From: UBA668 sp039796575
GTDB lineage: Bacteria; Actinomycetota; Acidimicrobiia; Acidimicrobiales; Ilumatobacteraceae
DNA length: 28,215 nt
Assembly: GCA_039796575.1 (NCBI GenBank)
Contig: JBDKJP010000134.1
Span: 1-28,215 of the forward strand
Direction: 5' to 3'
In this document: positions 1 to 7,430 of the stretch, in pieces
Numbering within the stretch: the first letter of the stretch is position 1
Layout of the letters: every line of letters begins with the position of its first letter
Notes under the pieces: model-generated
The model's input: the letters and a program-made list of their open reading frames with translations, nothing else
The model's database searches: none
Told to the model about the DNA's origin: nothing
Made by a program: the position numbers and the translations under genes

Positions 1-107
1 AAGCGCACCGCGTTCGGGTTCGACGGTTCCAGCACTACCGCATCCGCGCCTTGCTCTACGCCGGCAAGCCGAACTGGTCACTCCTCGACGGACTCACCCC
101 ACCCTGA
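1..107 (+). pseudogene. ISL3-like transposase, C-terminal fragment with a frameshift
   Basis: Reading from base 1 gives KRTAFGF. Reading from base 3 gives RRFQHYRIRALLYAGKPNW, then SLLDGLTPP and a stop at 105-107. Joined, these make the usual C-terminal stretch of actinobacterial ISL3-type transposases, in which a (T/A)(F/H)GF block is followed directly by an F-x-x-Y-R-x-R-x-LLYAGKPNW block. The two halves are in different frames, and the junction at about bases 20-26 needs one extra base. The copy therefore appears inactivated by a one-base deletion unless this is a sequencing error. The DDE catalytic core lies upstream of the window. Family assignment rests on remembered consensus. Confidence 0.6.
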
Positions 108-120
108 AATCCGAAGAGCC
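1..120 (+). mobile_element. Right end of an ISL3-like insertion sequence
   Basis: Only the right-hand end of the element is in the window. It comprises the 3' end of a transposase frame (stop at 105-107) followed by a candidate terminal repeat at about 106-120, which on the minus strand reads GGCTCTTCGGATTTC. Ends beginning GGCTCTTC are typical of the ISL3 family as I remember it. Recognisable AbgT protein sequence starts right after position 120, so the boundary fits an insertion into the transporter gene. The left end, its inverted repeat and any 8-bp target duplication lie outside the window, so the boundary is inferred from one side only. Confidence 0.6.
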
Positions 121-1035
121 GCGAATCTGTACTTCGGCATCGGCTCGACGATCGTTGCTCACGCTGTTGCTGACGTTGGTGAGCAACCGGCTCGTCGAGC
201 CGAGGCTCGGCACCTACGACGTTGCGGTGGCGCCGACCGGTGCTGAGTTGCGCGATCAGCGCAACACCTTCGATGGCATCACTCCTGAGCAGGACGCCAG
301 GGGGTTGCGCTGGGCGCTCATCGGGTTCCTGGCCGCGGTCGGGCTCGTCGTGCTGCTCACGGCACCGTCGGGGGCCCCCTTGCGAGACCCGGTGACGGGC
401 GGCATCATCGGCACCTCGCCGTTCATGGACAGCCTCATCGTGATCATCGCGCCGCTGTTCCTGGCGGCCGGTGTCGGGTACGGCCGGGGGCCGGCACGTT
501 GAGGACGAACACGGATCTCGTCAACGCCATCACGAAGTCGTGGGCGGGCATGGCAGGGCTGCTGTTCTTGTTCCTGCTGATTGCGCAGTTCATCGCCTAC
601 TTCAACTACTCGAGGGTCCCGCAGATCGCCGCGGTGAAATTGGGCGGCCCCCTCGGAGGTTCGAACATCAATGAGATCTGGCTGCTGCTGGCGGCCATCG
701 CCATCACCCCGGTGATCGGCATCATCATGCCCCAGGCCACCGCCACGTGGGCCCTCTTGGCACCGATCTTCATCCCACTGTTCCTCAAGCTCGGTGTCGC
801 TCCCGAATCGGTGCTGGCGGCCTGCCGGGTGGCCGATTCGCCGATGAACATCGTCACCCCGATCATGGCCTACTTCCCCCTCCTCGCGGTGTTCGCCAAA
901 CGTTACGACAAACGGTCCGGCATCGGCACGGTGATCACGCTGATGATCCCGTTCTTCGTCGCGCTGGTGGTGGCGTGGACCCTGTTCTTCGTGGCCTGGT
1001 ACGCACTGGGGATCCCGTTCGGGCCCGGAACGTGA
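121..1035 (+). pseudogene. abgT: AbgT-family transporter, truncated and frameshifted
   Basis: This is the C-terminal 55-60% of an AbgT-family inner-membrane transporter (p-aminobenzoyl-glutamate or related dipeptide/antimetabolite transport; full length about 500 residues). Three pieces can be read: ANLYFGIGSTI from 121, LLTLLLTLVSNRLVEPRLG from about 155, and TNTDLVNAITKSWAGMAGLL onward from about 499. The last piece includes the family-typical IMPQATATWALLAPIFIPLF and DSPMNIVTPIMAYFPLL segments. The first frame change is at about 153-155. The second is at the G run 486-490, where one more G would restore the frame. The 5' part of the gene is missing, with an IS end immediately upstream. The last frame (499-1035) has several strong membrane segments. 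It is convergent with an M20 peptidase, the enzyme class that accompanies AbgT in the E. coli abgABT operon. The transporter is almost certainly non-functional. Confidence 0.85.
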
Positions 1036-1071
1036 CCATGCGCGGTCGGAGCGCTGCCGGAAGGGTCGTCT

Positions 1072-2502
1072 CTAGTGCGGCTGGGCGGCGGCGTGGAGGA
1101 CGGACGCGACCGCGGCGGTGATCTTGCGAGCCGTGGGGAGGTCGATGAACTCGTTCGGCCCATGAGCGTTGCTCTCCGGGCCGAGCACACCAGTGACCAG
1201 GAACTGCGTCCCCGGGAACCGCTGGCCCAACATCGCCATGAACGGGATGGTGCCGCCCTCGCCGAACTGCAGCGACGGGGCGCCGAAGAATCTGTGCGAC
1301 GCCGACTGCAGCGTGGCCTCCAGCCACGGCGCTGTCGGCGGGGCGGCCCAGCCCCACGCGCCGCTGCCGGCGCTGAAGGTGACTTGCGCGCCATGGGGTG
1401 GATCGGTGGTGAGGGTGCCCTCGAGCGCCAGGAGCACCACCTCCGGGTCCACGTGCGGAGGAATGCGCAACGAGATGCCGAGCGTGGTTTCGGGACGCAG
1501 GACGTTGCCGGCCCGAGCAGTGGGCGGCAGGCCATCCTGGCCGACCACGGTGAGCTGTGGTCGCCAGGTGGTGGCGAGCATCGCTTCGACTGGGTCGTCG
1601 CCGGTGACCGGCTCGACGCCTGGGCTCAGCGGTGCCTCACCTACGCGCCCGGCCCCGACCCGTTCCGCGACCCGCGCCAGTGCAGCTTCCAGCTCGGGCG
1701 GCACCTCCACCCACGCCTCCGGGAGCAGCACCCGGCCATCTTCGCTGTCCTCGATGCGCTCGAGCAGGCGCCGCAGGATCCGGAATCCGTCGGGCACGAA
1801 ACCGCCGTAGCCGCCGGAGTGCAGGCCCTCCTCGACGACGCGCACCGTGAGGTTGCCGGCGGCCATACCTCGCAGCGACGTGGTGATCCACAGGTGCTCG
1901 TAGTCGGCGGCGCCGGAGTCGAGGCACACGATGAGCTGTGGCGTACCGATGACATCGGCGAGCGCCTCCATGTACGCCGGGAGGTCGGGGCTACCGGACT
2001 CCTCGCTCCCCTCGATGAGGACTACGCACCGCGGATGCGCCCCGCCGGCGGCTTGCGCCGCCTCGATGGCGCCGAGCGCAGCAAACGGGGAGTAACCGTC
2101 ATCGGCCCCACCACGGCCGTACAACCGGTCGCCCTCCAGCACCGGCTTCCACGGACCGAGGCCGTTGCGCCAACCGTCCATCTCGGGCTGCTTGTCGAAG
2201 TGGCCGTACAGCAGCACGGGCGCCGCGTCTTCGGCACCTGCCGTGGCCGGGATCTCGCAGATGACCACGGGGGTGCGGCCCTCGAGCCGGTGGACCGATA
2301 CCGTCATCCCGGGGATCGGCCGATCGCGGCACCACAACACGATGAGGTCGACAGCTCGTTCCAGGTGGCCGTTGGCAGCCCAGTCCGCGTCGAAGCCTGG
2401 CGACAACGCCGGAATGGCGATGTACTCGGAGAGCACTGGTACGAGACCGGCCCAGAGCTCGGCGGTCTGCCGGTCGACGATCGAGAGGTCGATATCGCTC
2501 AT
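1072..2502 (-). CDS. M20-family metallopeptidase (dipeptidase-like)
   Basis: A cytoplasmic zinc-dependent peptidase of the M20/M25/M40 family, 476 residues, likely hydrolysing a dipeptide or acylated amino acid. All the family metal and catalytic motifs are visible in order: LLYGHFDKQPEMDGW (His and Asp ligands), LYGRGGADDGYSPF (bridging Asp), EGSEESGSPDL (catalytic Glu pair), LDSGAADYEHLW (Asp ligand), the dimerisation-domain GLHSGGYGG segment, and near the C-terminus NAHGPNEFIDL (last His ligand). I chose the start at MSDIDLS because the frame upstream to 2577 has no family-like sequence. It converges on the broken AbgT gene, and AbgT transporters are paired with M20 AbgA/AbgB subunits in E. 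coli, so the two may once have worked together. This one is closer to the carnosinase/Xaa-His dipeptidase branch than to AbgA, so its substrate is open. No defect is visible. Confidence 0.9.
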   Translation of the reverse strand: MSDIDLSIVDRQTAELWAGLVPVLSEYIAIPALSPGFDADWAANGHLERAVDLIVLWCRDRPIPGMTVSVHRLEGRTPVVICEIPATAGAEDAAPVLLYGHFDKQPEMDGWRNGLGPWKPVLEGDRLYGRGGADDGYSPFAALGAIEAAQAAGGAHPRCVVLIEGSEESGSPDLPAYMEALADVIGTPQLIVCLDSGAADYEHLWITTSLRGMAAGNLTVRVVEEGLHSGGYGGFVPDGFRILRRLLERIEDSEDGRVLLPEAWVEVPPELEAALARVAERVGAGRVGEAPLSPGVEPVTGDDPVEAMLATTWRPQLTVVGQDGLPPTARAGNVLRPETTLGISLRIPPHVDPEVVLLALEGTLTTDPPHGAQVTFSAGSGAWGWAAPPTAPWLEATLQSASHRFFGAPSLQFGEGGTIPFMAMLGQRFPGTQFLVTGVLGPESNAHGPNEFIDLPTARKITAAVASVLHAAAQPH

Positions 2503-2646
2503 CGGGGGCTCGTTCTGCACATGACGGCACCGTATCGCGTTACTTCGAAGCGGCGTCCGCTCCAAAGGGAAGCTCAACGAAGTGTTGCGCCGATCTCGGT
2601 TGATTTCTCATCTGTGGGGATCTGGTCCGCACTGGAGGAAACCATC
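2503..2646. other. Intergenic region upstream of the M20 peptidase
   Basis: No convincing gene is seen here. On the minus strand a TACGGT hexamer lies about 30 nt upstream of the M20 start and could be a -10 box. The right part, up to the GGAGGAAACC ribosome-site-like sequence before 2647, belongs with the IS3 relic described next. Confidence 0.4.
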
Positions 2647-2758
2647 ATGCCCAACGCGTCTCCTCTGGAGTTCCCTCACGACGCTGGTGAGGTGGCTCGC
2701 GCCGGCGGGGCGCAGCTGCTCCCGATGGTGAACGCAAGGAGCGCCATCAGGAGTGAAC
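2647..2758 (+). pseudogene. 5' fragment of a second IS3-family orfA, interrupted by the next IS
   Basis: A good ribosome site (GGAGG) precedes ATG at 2647, and the frame begins MPNASPLEFPHDAGEVAR. This resembles the opening MP(N/K)xSPxEFRRDVVAVAR of a common actinobacterial IS3 orfA. Similarity fades after about 20 residues, and the sequence is cut at 2758 by the left inverted repeat of the intact-length IS3 element. The simplest reading is an old IS3 remnant into which, or beside which, a different IS3 element landed. The fragment is short and the match is from memory, so confidence is limited. Confidence 0.4.
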
Positions 2759-2786
2759 TGAATCGCCCTGGGATGGTTGGAGGCTC
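2759..2786 (+). repeat. IS3 left inverted repeat
   Basis: The repeat begins TGAATCGCCCTGGG and continues to GGAGGCTC. Read on the opposite strand, 4109 down to 4082 begins with the same 14 bases and ends GGTGGAGGCTC, with only a few differences in between. It sets the left boundary of the element. Confidence 0.85.
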
Positions 2787-2812
2787 CTGACCTTGGAAAC
2801 GAGGATGGAGTC

Positions 2813-4231
2813 ATGCCACATGAGATGTCACCTGGGAAGCCGACGACGCGTCGGTACAGCGAGGCTGAGTAGGAGCGAGCGGTTCGTGCGGTGCGTCAGC
2901 TCCGGAAGGAGCTCGGCATTGATCACGGGACGATCAAGCGGGTCGCTGATCAGCTCGATATCGGTGTCGAGACGTTGCGCGGTTGGGTGAAGCAGGCCGA
3001 GATCGACGCCGGTGTGAAGCCCGGTGTGACGACTGCCGAGGCCGAACGGTTGAAGCAGTTGGAGCAGGAGAACCGGGAACTACGGCGGGCGAACGCGATG
3101 GCCGATCCTGCGAAGGGCTTCGGCTTTCTTCGCGGCGGAGCTCGACCGCCCATCGAAGTGATCGTCGCGTTTGTCGACGCGAATCGCGATGAGCTCGGGG
3201 TCGAGCCGATCTGCAAGGTGTTGCGGATCGCTCCGAGCACCTACTACGCGGCGGAGCGCCGTGAGATGGTTCCGTCGGCGCGGGCGATCCGGGACGCGGT
3301 GATGATGCAGGTGTTGATGGTGTTGTGGGTCACGAACCGCACGGTCTACGGCGCGCACAAGCTGTGGAAGGCAGCCAGTCGTGCCCGGCACGACATCGGC
3401 CGTGACCAGGTCGCCCGATTGATGCGAACCATGCAGATCGAGGGCGTGTCGCGTCAGCACCGCAAGGTGTTCACCACCCGCCAGGACCCCGACGCCGTGC
3501 GTGCGCCGGATCTGGTGAAACGGAACTTCCGAGCGGACCGACCGGACATGTTGTGGGTCACCGATCTGACCTACGTGCCAACCAGGTCCGGGATGGGCTA
3601 CGTGTGCTTCATCGTCGACGCGTTCAGCCGGCGCATCGTCGGCTGGCGAGTCGCGTCGAACATGCGCACCGACATGGACCTCGACGCGCTCGAGATGGCC
3701 CGCCGCTCACGCGGCAACCGGCGCCTGATCGGGTTGGTCACACACTCGGATGCCGGGTCGCAGTTCAACAGCGTGCGGTTCACCGAACGCCTCGACGAGA
3801 TCGGGGCCCGACCATCGATCGGGACCGTCGCCGACAGCTGCGACAACGCACTCGCCGAGACGATCAACGGGCTCTACAAGACCGAATGCGTCCACGGGCC
3901 CGACGCCCCCAGACCATGGGACGACGTCGACGAACTCGAGTTGGCGACCCTGTCAGGTGTGCACTGGTTCAACGAGGACCGCCTCCACAGCCACTGCGGC
4001 GACGTCCCGCCAGCAGAGTTCGAAGCAGCCTTCTACGCTGCCCAACAAGCCACCCCCATCGGGGTTGGAAACCAATCGCCCGAGCCTCCACCAGACCCAG
4101 GGCGATTCAGGTCATGGGTGGTCGCAGGTGAATGCGACGTGCTCGAGCGCGTTTCGGTCTGCACGATTCTGCACGGGACTCCTTGCCCGGGCGGGAACTG
4201 GATGGGTTGGGCGGTCACCGTCGGTGACTGA
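2813..4231 (+). pseudogene. IS3 transposase, orfA and orfB fused in one frame, with an early amber stop
   Basis: The orfA start is ATG at 2813 (MPHEMSPGKPTTRRYSEAE), followed by an in-frame TAG at 2870-2872. The frame then stays open from 2873 to 4231. It contains the orfA helix-turn-helix (IKRVADQLDIGVETLRGWVK), a leucine-zipper-like LKQLEQENRELRRANA, and the orfB DDE integrase core: LWVTDLTYVP (first D), THSDAGSQF (second D) and DNALAETINGLYKTE (catalytic E). IS3 elements normally make the fusion protein by programmed -1 frameshifting. Here about seven extra bases near 3098-3104 appear to fuse the frames. The ordinary orfA ending (ILRRASAFFAAELDRPSK, stop at 3159-3161) is still readable in another frame. 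A restart at GTG 2891 is conceivable but would lack the orfA N-terminus. The C-terminal 40 or so residues run through the right repeat into flanking DNA. Confidence 0.8.
4082..4109 (-). repeat. IS3 right inverted repeat
   Basis: This is the inverted partner of the repeat at 2759-2786, with the outer 14 bases identical. The transposase frame runs straight through it, so the natural stop codon of orfB has been lost. Confidence 0.85.
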
Positions 4232-4319
4232 GTGAGCACTAAGCTGACGCGCGCCTGCCGCGGTCGGCCGCCTCGGAGGCCGACGATCGCGAGCGGCCGG
4301 CGAGGAGGACGCGGTCCCG

Positions 4320-6074
4320 ATGGGCGCGATTACGATGGTGCGGCGACTGCCGTGGTGGGTCGGTTCGCTGCTGGGCGCCGGTTGCGCGGTGCTTGGCGTG
4401 GTGTTGATCTTCCGACCGTTCGATTCGTTGGCGGTGTTGGTCGCTGTGGTGGCTGCCGGTGCGTTCTTGATGGGTGCGTCGAGCGTCTCGGCGGCTCGCC
4501 GTTCAGCGGCTGGTTGGCCGAGTGTCGCCGCAGGCTTGGTGTGGGTGGCGGTGGGCGTCGCCGTGCTGGCGTGGCCGGACCTCACGACCAGAGGGCTGGC
4601 CGTGGTGGTTGGCTTGGCCTTGATCGCAGGCGGGTTGCTGGACGTGGCGGCCGGCGTTCGAGGCTCGACCGATGAACGATTGGCGTCGATCGTCGGCGGC
4701 GCGTCCAGCGTCGTGTTCGGTGCGCTGGCATTGAGTTGGCCGAGCGTCACGCTGTTGGTGATCGCAGTGGTGTTCGGGTTCCGGCTCGTGATGTTCGGCC
4801 TCCGGCTGGCCTGGTCGTCGTTCCGTGATCGCCATGGAGACGTTCCGGCGGAGGAGGACCGACCCAAAGGCAAGGTGCGCAAGTTCGCCCACTTCGTCGG
4901 GACCGTCGTCGCGCTGGCTGTCGCGCTCTCGCTTGCAGGGGTGAGTGCGAAATTACACGAGGGTGAGCCGGTCGTGGATGCGTTCTACGATGCTCCGTCG
5001 GATGTCCCGAACGAACCCGGCGTCCTGCTGCGGTCGGAGGAGTTCACCCGCACGATCCCCGACGACGCCCAGGCGTGGCGGATCCTGTACACGACCACCC
5101 GAGCCGATGGTGTCCCGGCGCTGGCCAGTGCACTCGTGGTCGTTCCCGTCGATCGGCCGAGCGGACCGATGCCCGTGATCGCGCTCGCCCACGGCACCAC
5201 AGGAGTCGACCGGACCTGCGCTCCGTCCGTGCTGAAGGATCCCTTCGCGGCGGGCGCGTTCTTCGCGCTCGGCGACGTGATCGCGCACGGGTGGGCGCTC
5301 GTCGCGACCGACTACGTCGGACTCGGGACGGAAGGCGGTCACCCGTATCTGGTTGGCGAGCCCGAAGGGCGCAGCGTGCTGGACTCGGTCCGCGCTGCTC
5401 GACAGCTCACTGGCATCGACCTCACAGACAAGACCGTTGTGTGGGGCCACTCGCAAGGGGGCGGGGCGGCGCTGTGGACGGGAGGGCTGGCCCCGACCTA
5501 TGCGCCCGACACGAACGTGATCGGCGTCGCCGCCCTTGCACCTGCGAGCGATCTCGTCGGGCTCGCCAACAACCTGTCCAAGGTGACTGGCGGATCGATC
5601 TTCGCCAGCTACCTCCTCCGGGGCTATGCCAACGCGTACGACGACGTCGATGTCGCCGACTACGTCAGCCCGGTCGCTCGTACGTCGTTCGACGAGGTTG
5701 TCGGACGGTGCCTCGCCGAACCGTCGGTGCTGCTGTCGGCAGTCGGATCCGTGACGCTCGGCGACGAGGTCTTCTCGAAGGACCTTGCAAGCGGCCCGCT
5801 GCTCGATCGACTCACCGAGAACGTCCCCACCCTGCCGATCGAGGCACCGCTGCTGCTCGCGCAGGGCGAAGCGGACAGCCTCGTCGTGCCGGCCGTGCAA
5901 GCGGACTACGTCGCGGCACGGTGCGACGCTGGGCAACCGATCGACTATCGGACCTATCCCGGCCTCGACCACGTCCCCCTCGTCGAGACAGGCTCAGCGC
6001 TGCTGCCCGATCTGTTCGAATGGACGCAAGCCCGCTTCGATGGTGGCAGCTTCGAGCCGACATGCGGCGGTTGA
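4320..6074 (+). CDS. HdeD/DUF308 membrane domain fused to a secretory-type lipase
   Basis: A 584-residue protein in two parts. Residues 1-165 form about six membrane helices with repeated short G/A/V-rich hairpins, as in the HdeD (DUF308) family. A charged linker follows (166-190), then another hydrophobic segment (190-210). Residues 235-584 form an alpha/beta hydrolase of the secretory lipase (LIP) family with ALAHGTTGVDRTC, the nucleophile elbow WGHSQGGG (Ser378), a probable acid at GEADS (Asp519) and histidine in GLDHVPL (His551). The likely role is a membrane-anchored lipase or esterase with the catalytic domain outside; sidedness is inferred. The start at 4320 has AGGAGG about 11 nt upstream; ATG 4335 is an alternative. 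Its 3' end converges closely on a TetR gene. HdeD is linked to acid resistance in enterobacteria, but its role when fused to a lipase is unknown. Confidence 0.85.
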   Translation: MGAITMVRRLPWWVGSLLGAGCAVLGVVLIFRPFDSLAVLVAVVAAGAFLMGASSVSAARRSAAGWPSVAAGLVWVAVGVAVLAWPDLTTRGLAVVVGLALIAGGLLDVAAGVRGSTDERLASIVGGASSVVFGALALSWPSVTLLVIAVVFGFRLVMFGLRLAWSSFRDRHGDVPAEEDRPKGKVRKFAHFVGTVVALAVALSLAGVSAKLHEGEPVVDAFYDAPSDVPNEPGVLLRSEEFTRTIPDDAQAWRILYTTTRADGVPALASALVVVPVDRPSGPMPVIALAHGTTGVDRTCAPSVLKDPFAAGAFFALGDVIAHGWALVATDYVGLGTEGGHPYLVGEPEGRSVLDSVRAARQLTGIDLTDKTVVWGHSQGGGAALWTGGLAPTYAPDTNVIGVAALAPASDLVGLANNLSKVTGGSIFASYLLRGYANAYDDVDVADYVSPVARTSFDEVVGRCLAEPSVLLSAVGSVTLGDEVFSKDLASGPLLDRLTENVPTLPIEAPLLLAQGEADSLVVPAVQADYVAARCDAGQPIDYRTYPGLDHVPLVETGSALLPDLFEWTQARFDGGSFEPTCGG

Positions 6075-6088
6075 CCGCGCCCCAAGGG

Positions 6089-6700
6089 TCACTGGTCGAT
6101 CATCGCGATCCGATCGGCGAGCAACGCCACGTACTTCTCGAAACTGCGGGCGACCGAGGCCCGCTGGTCACTGTAGAACCACTGCAACCTGGCGCCATCG
6201 AGGTGGGCACACAACGCGCTTGCCTCGAACTCCGGATCGATGTCCGGCCGGACTTCTCCACGCTTGATCGCCTCGCGGAATAGGCCGGCAAGCAACTCCA
6301 GCAGCGCCGTGTGTCGGCTCGCCCAGTACGCGTGGAGCTCAGCGTCCGGCGCGATGGCTTCGGCACTCAACACGATCTGCACCGCGAGCAGATCCGGACG
6401 AGCTTCCATCACCGCACCCCACCCCGCCAGATTTCGGATCGCCGCGAAGCCGCCCGGCTCCGACAACTCCCGGAACGTGTCGGCCTGCAACTCGGTGAAC
6501 ACGTCGACCACCGCGACGAAGAGCTCTCGCTTGGTCGAGAAGTGGTAGAGCACGCCGGCGTCAGAGATCCCGGCGCGGTCGGCAATTGCCAACACGGACG
6601 TTCCGACGTATCCGCCTCGCGCGAACAACTCGATGGCGGACTCGACGATCCGAGCGCGAGTGTCCCCCGGCCTGCTCGCGCGCTTAGCTCGAGGACTCAT
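6089..6700 (-). CDS. TetR-family transcriptional regulator
   Basis: 203 residues. The N-terminal DNA-binding domain is typical: TRARIVESAIELFARGGYVGTS, then VLAIADRAGISDAGVLYHFSTKRELF containing the recognition helix (about residues 14-60). The C-terminal ligand-binding half is divergent, so no effector can be named. The gene lies tail-to-tail with the HdeD-lipase gene (15-bp gap), so it need not regulate it. A GATAAT hexamer on the minus strand (6721-6726), about 20 nt upstream of the start, is a plausible -10 box. Its promoter region abuts the end of a decayed PIN-toxin gene. Confidence 0.9.
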   Translation of the reverse strand: MSPRAKRASRPGDTRARIVESAIELFARGGYVGTSVLAIADRAGISDAGVLYHFSTKRELFVAVVDVFTELQADTFRELSEPGGFAAIRNLAGWGAVMEARPDLLAVQIVLSAEAIAPDAELHAYWASRHTALLELLAGLFREAIKRGEVRPDIDPEFEASALCAHLDGARLQWFYSDQRASVARSFEKYVALLADRIAMIDQ

Positions 6701-6776
6701 CGCGCCGTGCCATCCGAACCATTATCGCACCGTGCGTGTCCATCGACGACGCCGTTCGGGCTTCAGACGCTCTCGA

Positions 6777-7001
6777 TCATGAGTCGTGTTCGTGCGGCAT
6801 CGGCGACGTTGCGGATGTGGGTCGGGGAGGCGGGCGAGGCTCGCCTGGAGCGGCCCGCCGCGCCAGGTTTCGGCCAGTACCGGGGTCGGGGACGGTGGGA
6901 GAGACCTCGAGCGCGAGGAAGCGGGCGTGCGACGCCCTCACCCGTCGGTCGTTGCGGTCGGCGGCGATCAAGACGTCGGTGTCGTAGGTGACGCCGTTCA
7001 T
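6777..7001 (-). pseudogene. Decayed PIN-domain (VapC-like) toxin
   Basis: The frame starts at ATG 7001, overlapping the antitoxin stop by 4 bp, and encodes MNGVTYDTDVLIAADRNDRR. This is the opening of a PIN ribonuclease with the first catalytic Asp in the TYDTDVLIAA strand. After VSPTVPDP the sequence departs from the family. Removing one C from the CCCC run (plus-strand 6881-6885 region) restores PVLAETWRGGPLQASLARL, the continuation expected in this VapC group. The rest of the PIN domain, with the remaining acidic residues, is absent before the TetR promoter. The toxin is therefore frameshifted and truncated and should be inactive. Only the antitoxin partner still looks intact. Confidence 0.75.
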
Positions 7002-7252
7002 TGGGCGCTCTCTTTCGACGGCCGTCGGCGGAGCATCGCTCGAGCTCGGGCGAGCCCTTCGGCGATCTCATCAGGAGTCAGGGCGCACTGTTGGCGTTCC
7101 CGTTCGGCGACACGTTGGCCGCCGGCATCGATTCGCACACGGTGCGCTGCAGTCGCTGCGATCCACGCGATGACCGTCGTTCCCTCGGCGGTGGCCGCGA
7201 CGTCGATCGCGTCGGGAGGAGGTGAGATCGATCGCTTCTGTCCTTGCGCCAT
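6998..7252 (-). CDS. VapB-like antitoxin, partner of the decayed toxin
   Basis: An 84-residue basic protein starting MAQGQKRSISPPPD and ending in a helical, charged tail (TPDEIAEGLARARAMLRRR). The assignment rests mainly on context: it is translationally coupled, by a 4-bp ATGA overlap, to a gene opening as a PIN toxin. I see no clear ribbon-helix-helix or Phd motif. I chose the start at 7252 because the in-frame extension to 7327 runs through the repeat-rich spacer and has no protein-like character. Two tandem 12-bp repeats just upstream (7258-7281) may be its operator. With its toxin dead, it may survive as an orphan regulator, or simply be decaying more slowly. Confidence 0.65.
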   Translation of the reverse strand: MAQGQKRSISPPPDAIDVAATAEGTTVIAWIAATAAHRVRIDAGGQRVAERERQQCALTPDEIAEGLARARAMLRRRPSKESAQ

Positions 7253-7257
7253 GATTC

Positions 7258-7281
7258 GATGGTAGGACAGATGGTAGGACA
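7258..7281 (-). promoter_or_regulatory. Tandem 12-bp repeats upstream of the antitoxin gene
   Basis: GATGGTAGGACA occurs twice, head to tail, at 7258-7269 and 7270-7281, a few bases upstream of the antitoxin start. Antitoxins commonly autoregulate through repeated sites in this position, so an operator is a reasonable guess. No binding evidence exists. Confidence 0.4.
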
Positions 7282-7430
7282 CAATGACGCGAAAGTCCTG
7301 CACGATTCCTGCACAGGACTCGGCCATACCTGTCGGACCTGGGCGGATCAGACGGACACGGCGGACGACAGCCGTGGACAGGAGCAGGTCCGACGGACTG
7401 GGTCGGACGCATCGGACCTGGGAGTGAAGT
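7282..7430. repeat. Repeat-rich spacer between two toxin-antitoxin loci
   Basis: No gene is seen. The spacer holds TCCTGCAC twice (7296-7303, 7307-7314), an inverted pair AGTCCTG/CAGGACT (7294-7300, 7314-7320), and TCGGACCTG three times: direct at 7333-7341 and 7412-7420, inverted at 7385-7393. The last two form a perfect 9-bp inverted repeat around an 18-nt centre. Clustered short direct and inverted repeats beside a tRNA 3' end resemble the arm-site layout of integrase attachment regions, but no integrase gene is in the window. Confidence 0.45.

Larger units (their letters stand above)
2759..4109 (+). mobile_element. IS3-family insertion sequence, complete in length but probably inactive
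   Basis: The element spans 1351 bp between imperfect terminal inverted repeats of about 28 bp that begin TGA, as IS3 termini do, and it encodes an orfA/orfB-type DDE transposase. The bases flanking the two ends (GAAC before, GGTC after) give no convincing 3-5 bp target duplication. The insertion may therefore be old, or one flank may have been rearranged. The left flank is itself an IS3-like relic, so insertions appear stacked here. Confidence 0.85.

Noticed and set aside
1075..2790. A long plus-strand open frame opposite the M20 peptidase
   Set aside because: The minus-strand frame has all M20 motifs; the plus-strand translation is Arg/Gly/Asp-rich with no recognisable domain.
3060..3170. 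Programmed -1 frameshifting between orfA and orfB of the IS3 element
   Set aside because: The two frames are already continuous in this copy, so no recoding is needed, and the TAG at 2870 lies upstream of the region.
4110..4319. Coding sequence continuing from the IS3 transposase past its right repeat
   Set aside because: The extension to 4231 follows loss of the natural stop; it has no relation to transposases and lies in flanking DNA. The rest up to 4319 is intergenic with a GC-rich inverted repeat near 4262-4298.
7282..7430. A CRISPR array, because of several short repeats
   Set aside because: The repeats are 8-12 bp, unevenly spaced and partly inverted, with no regular spacers and no cas genes.
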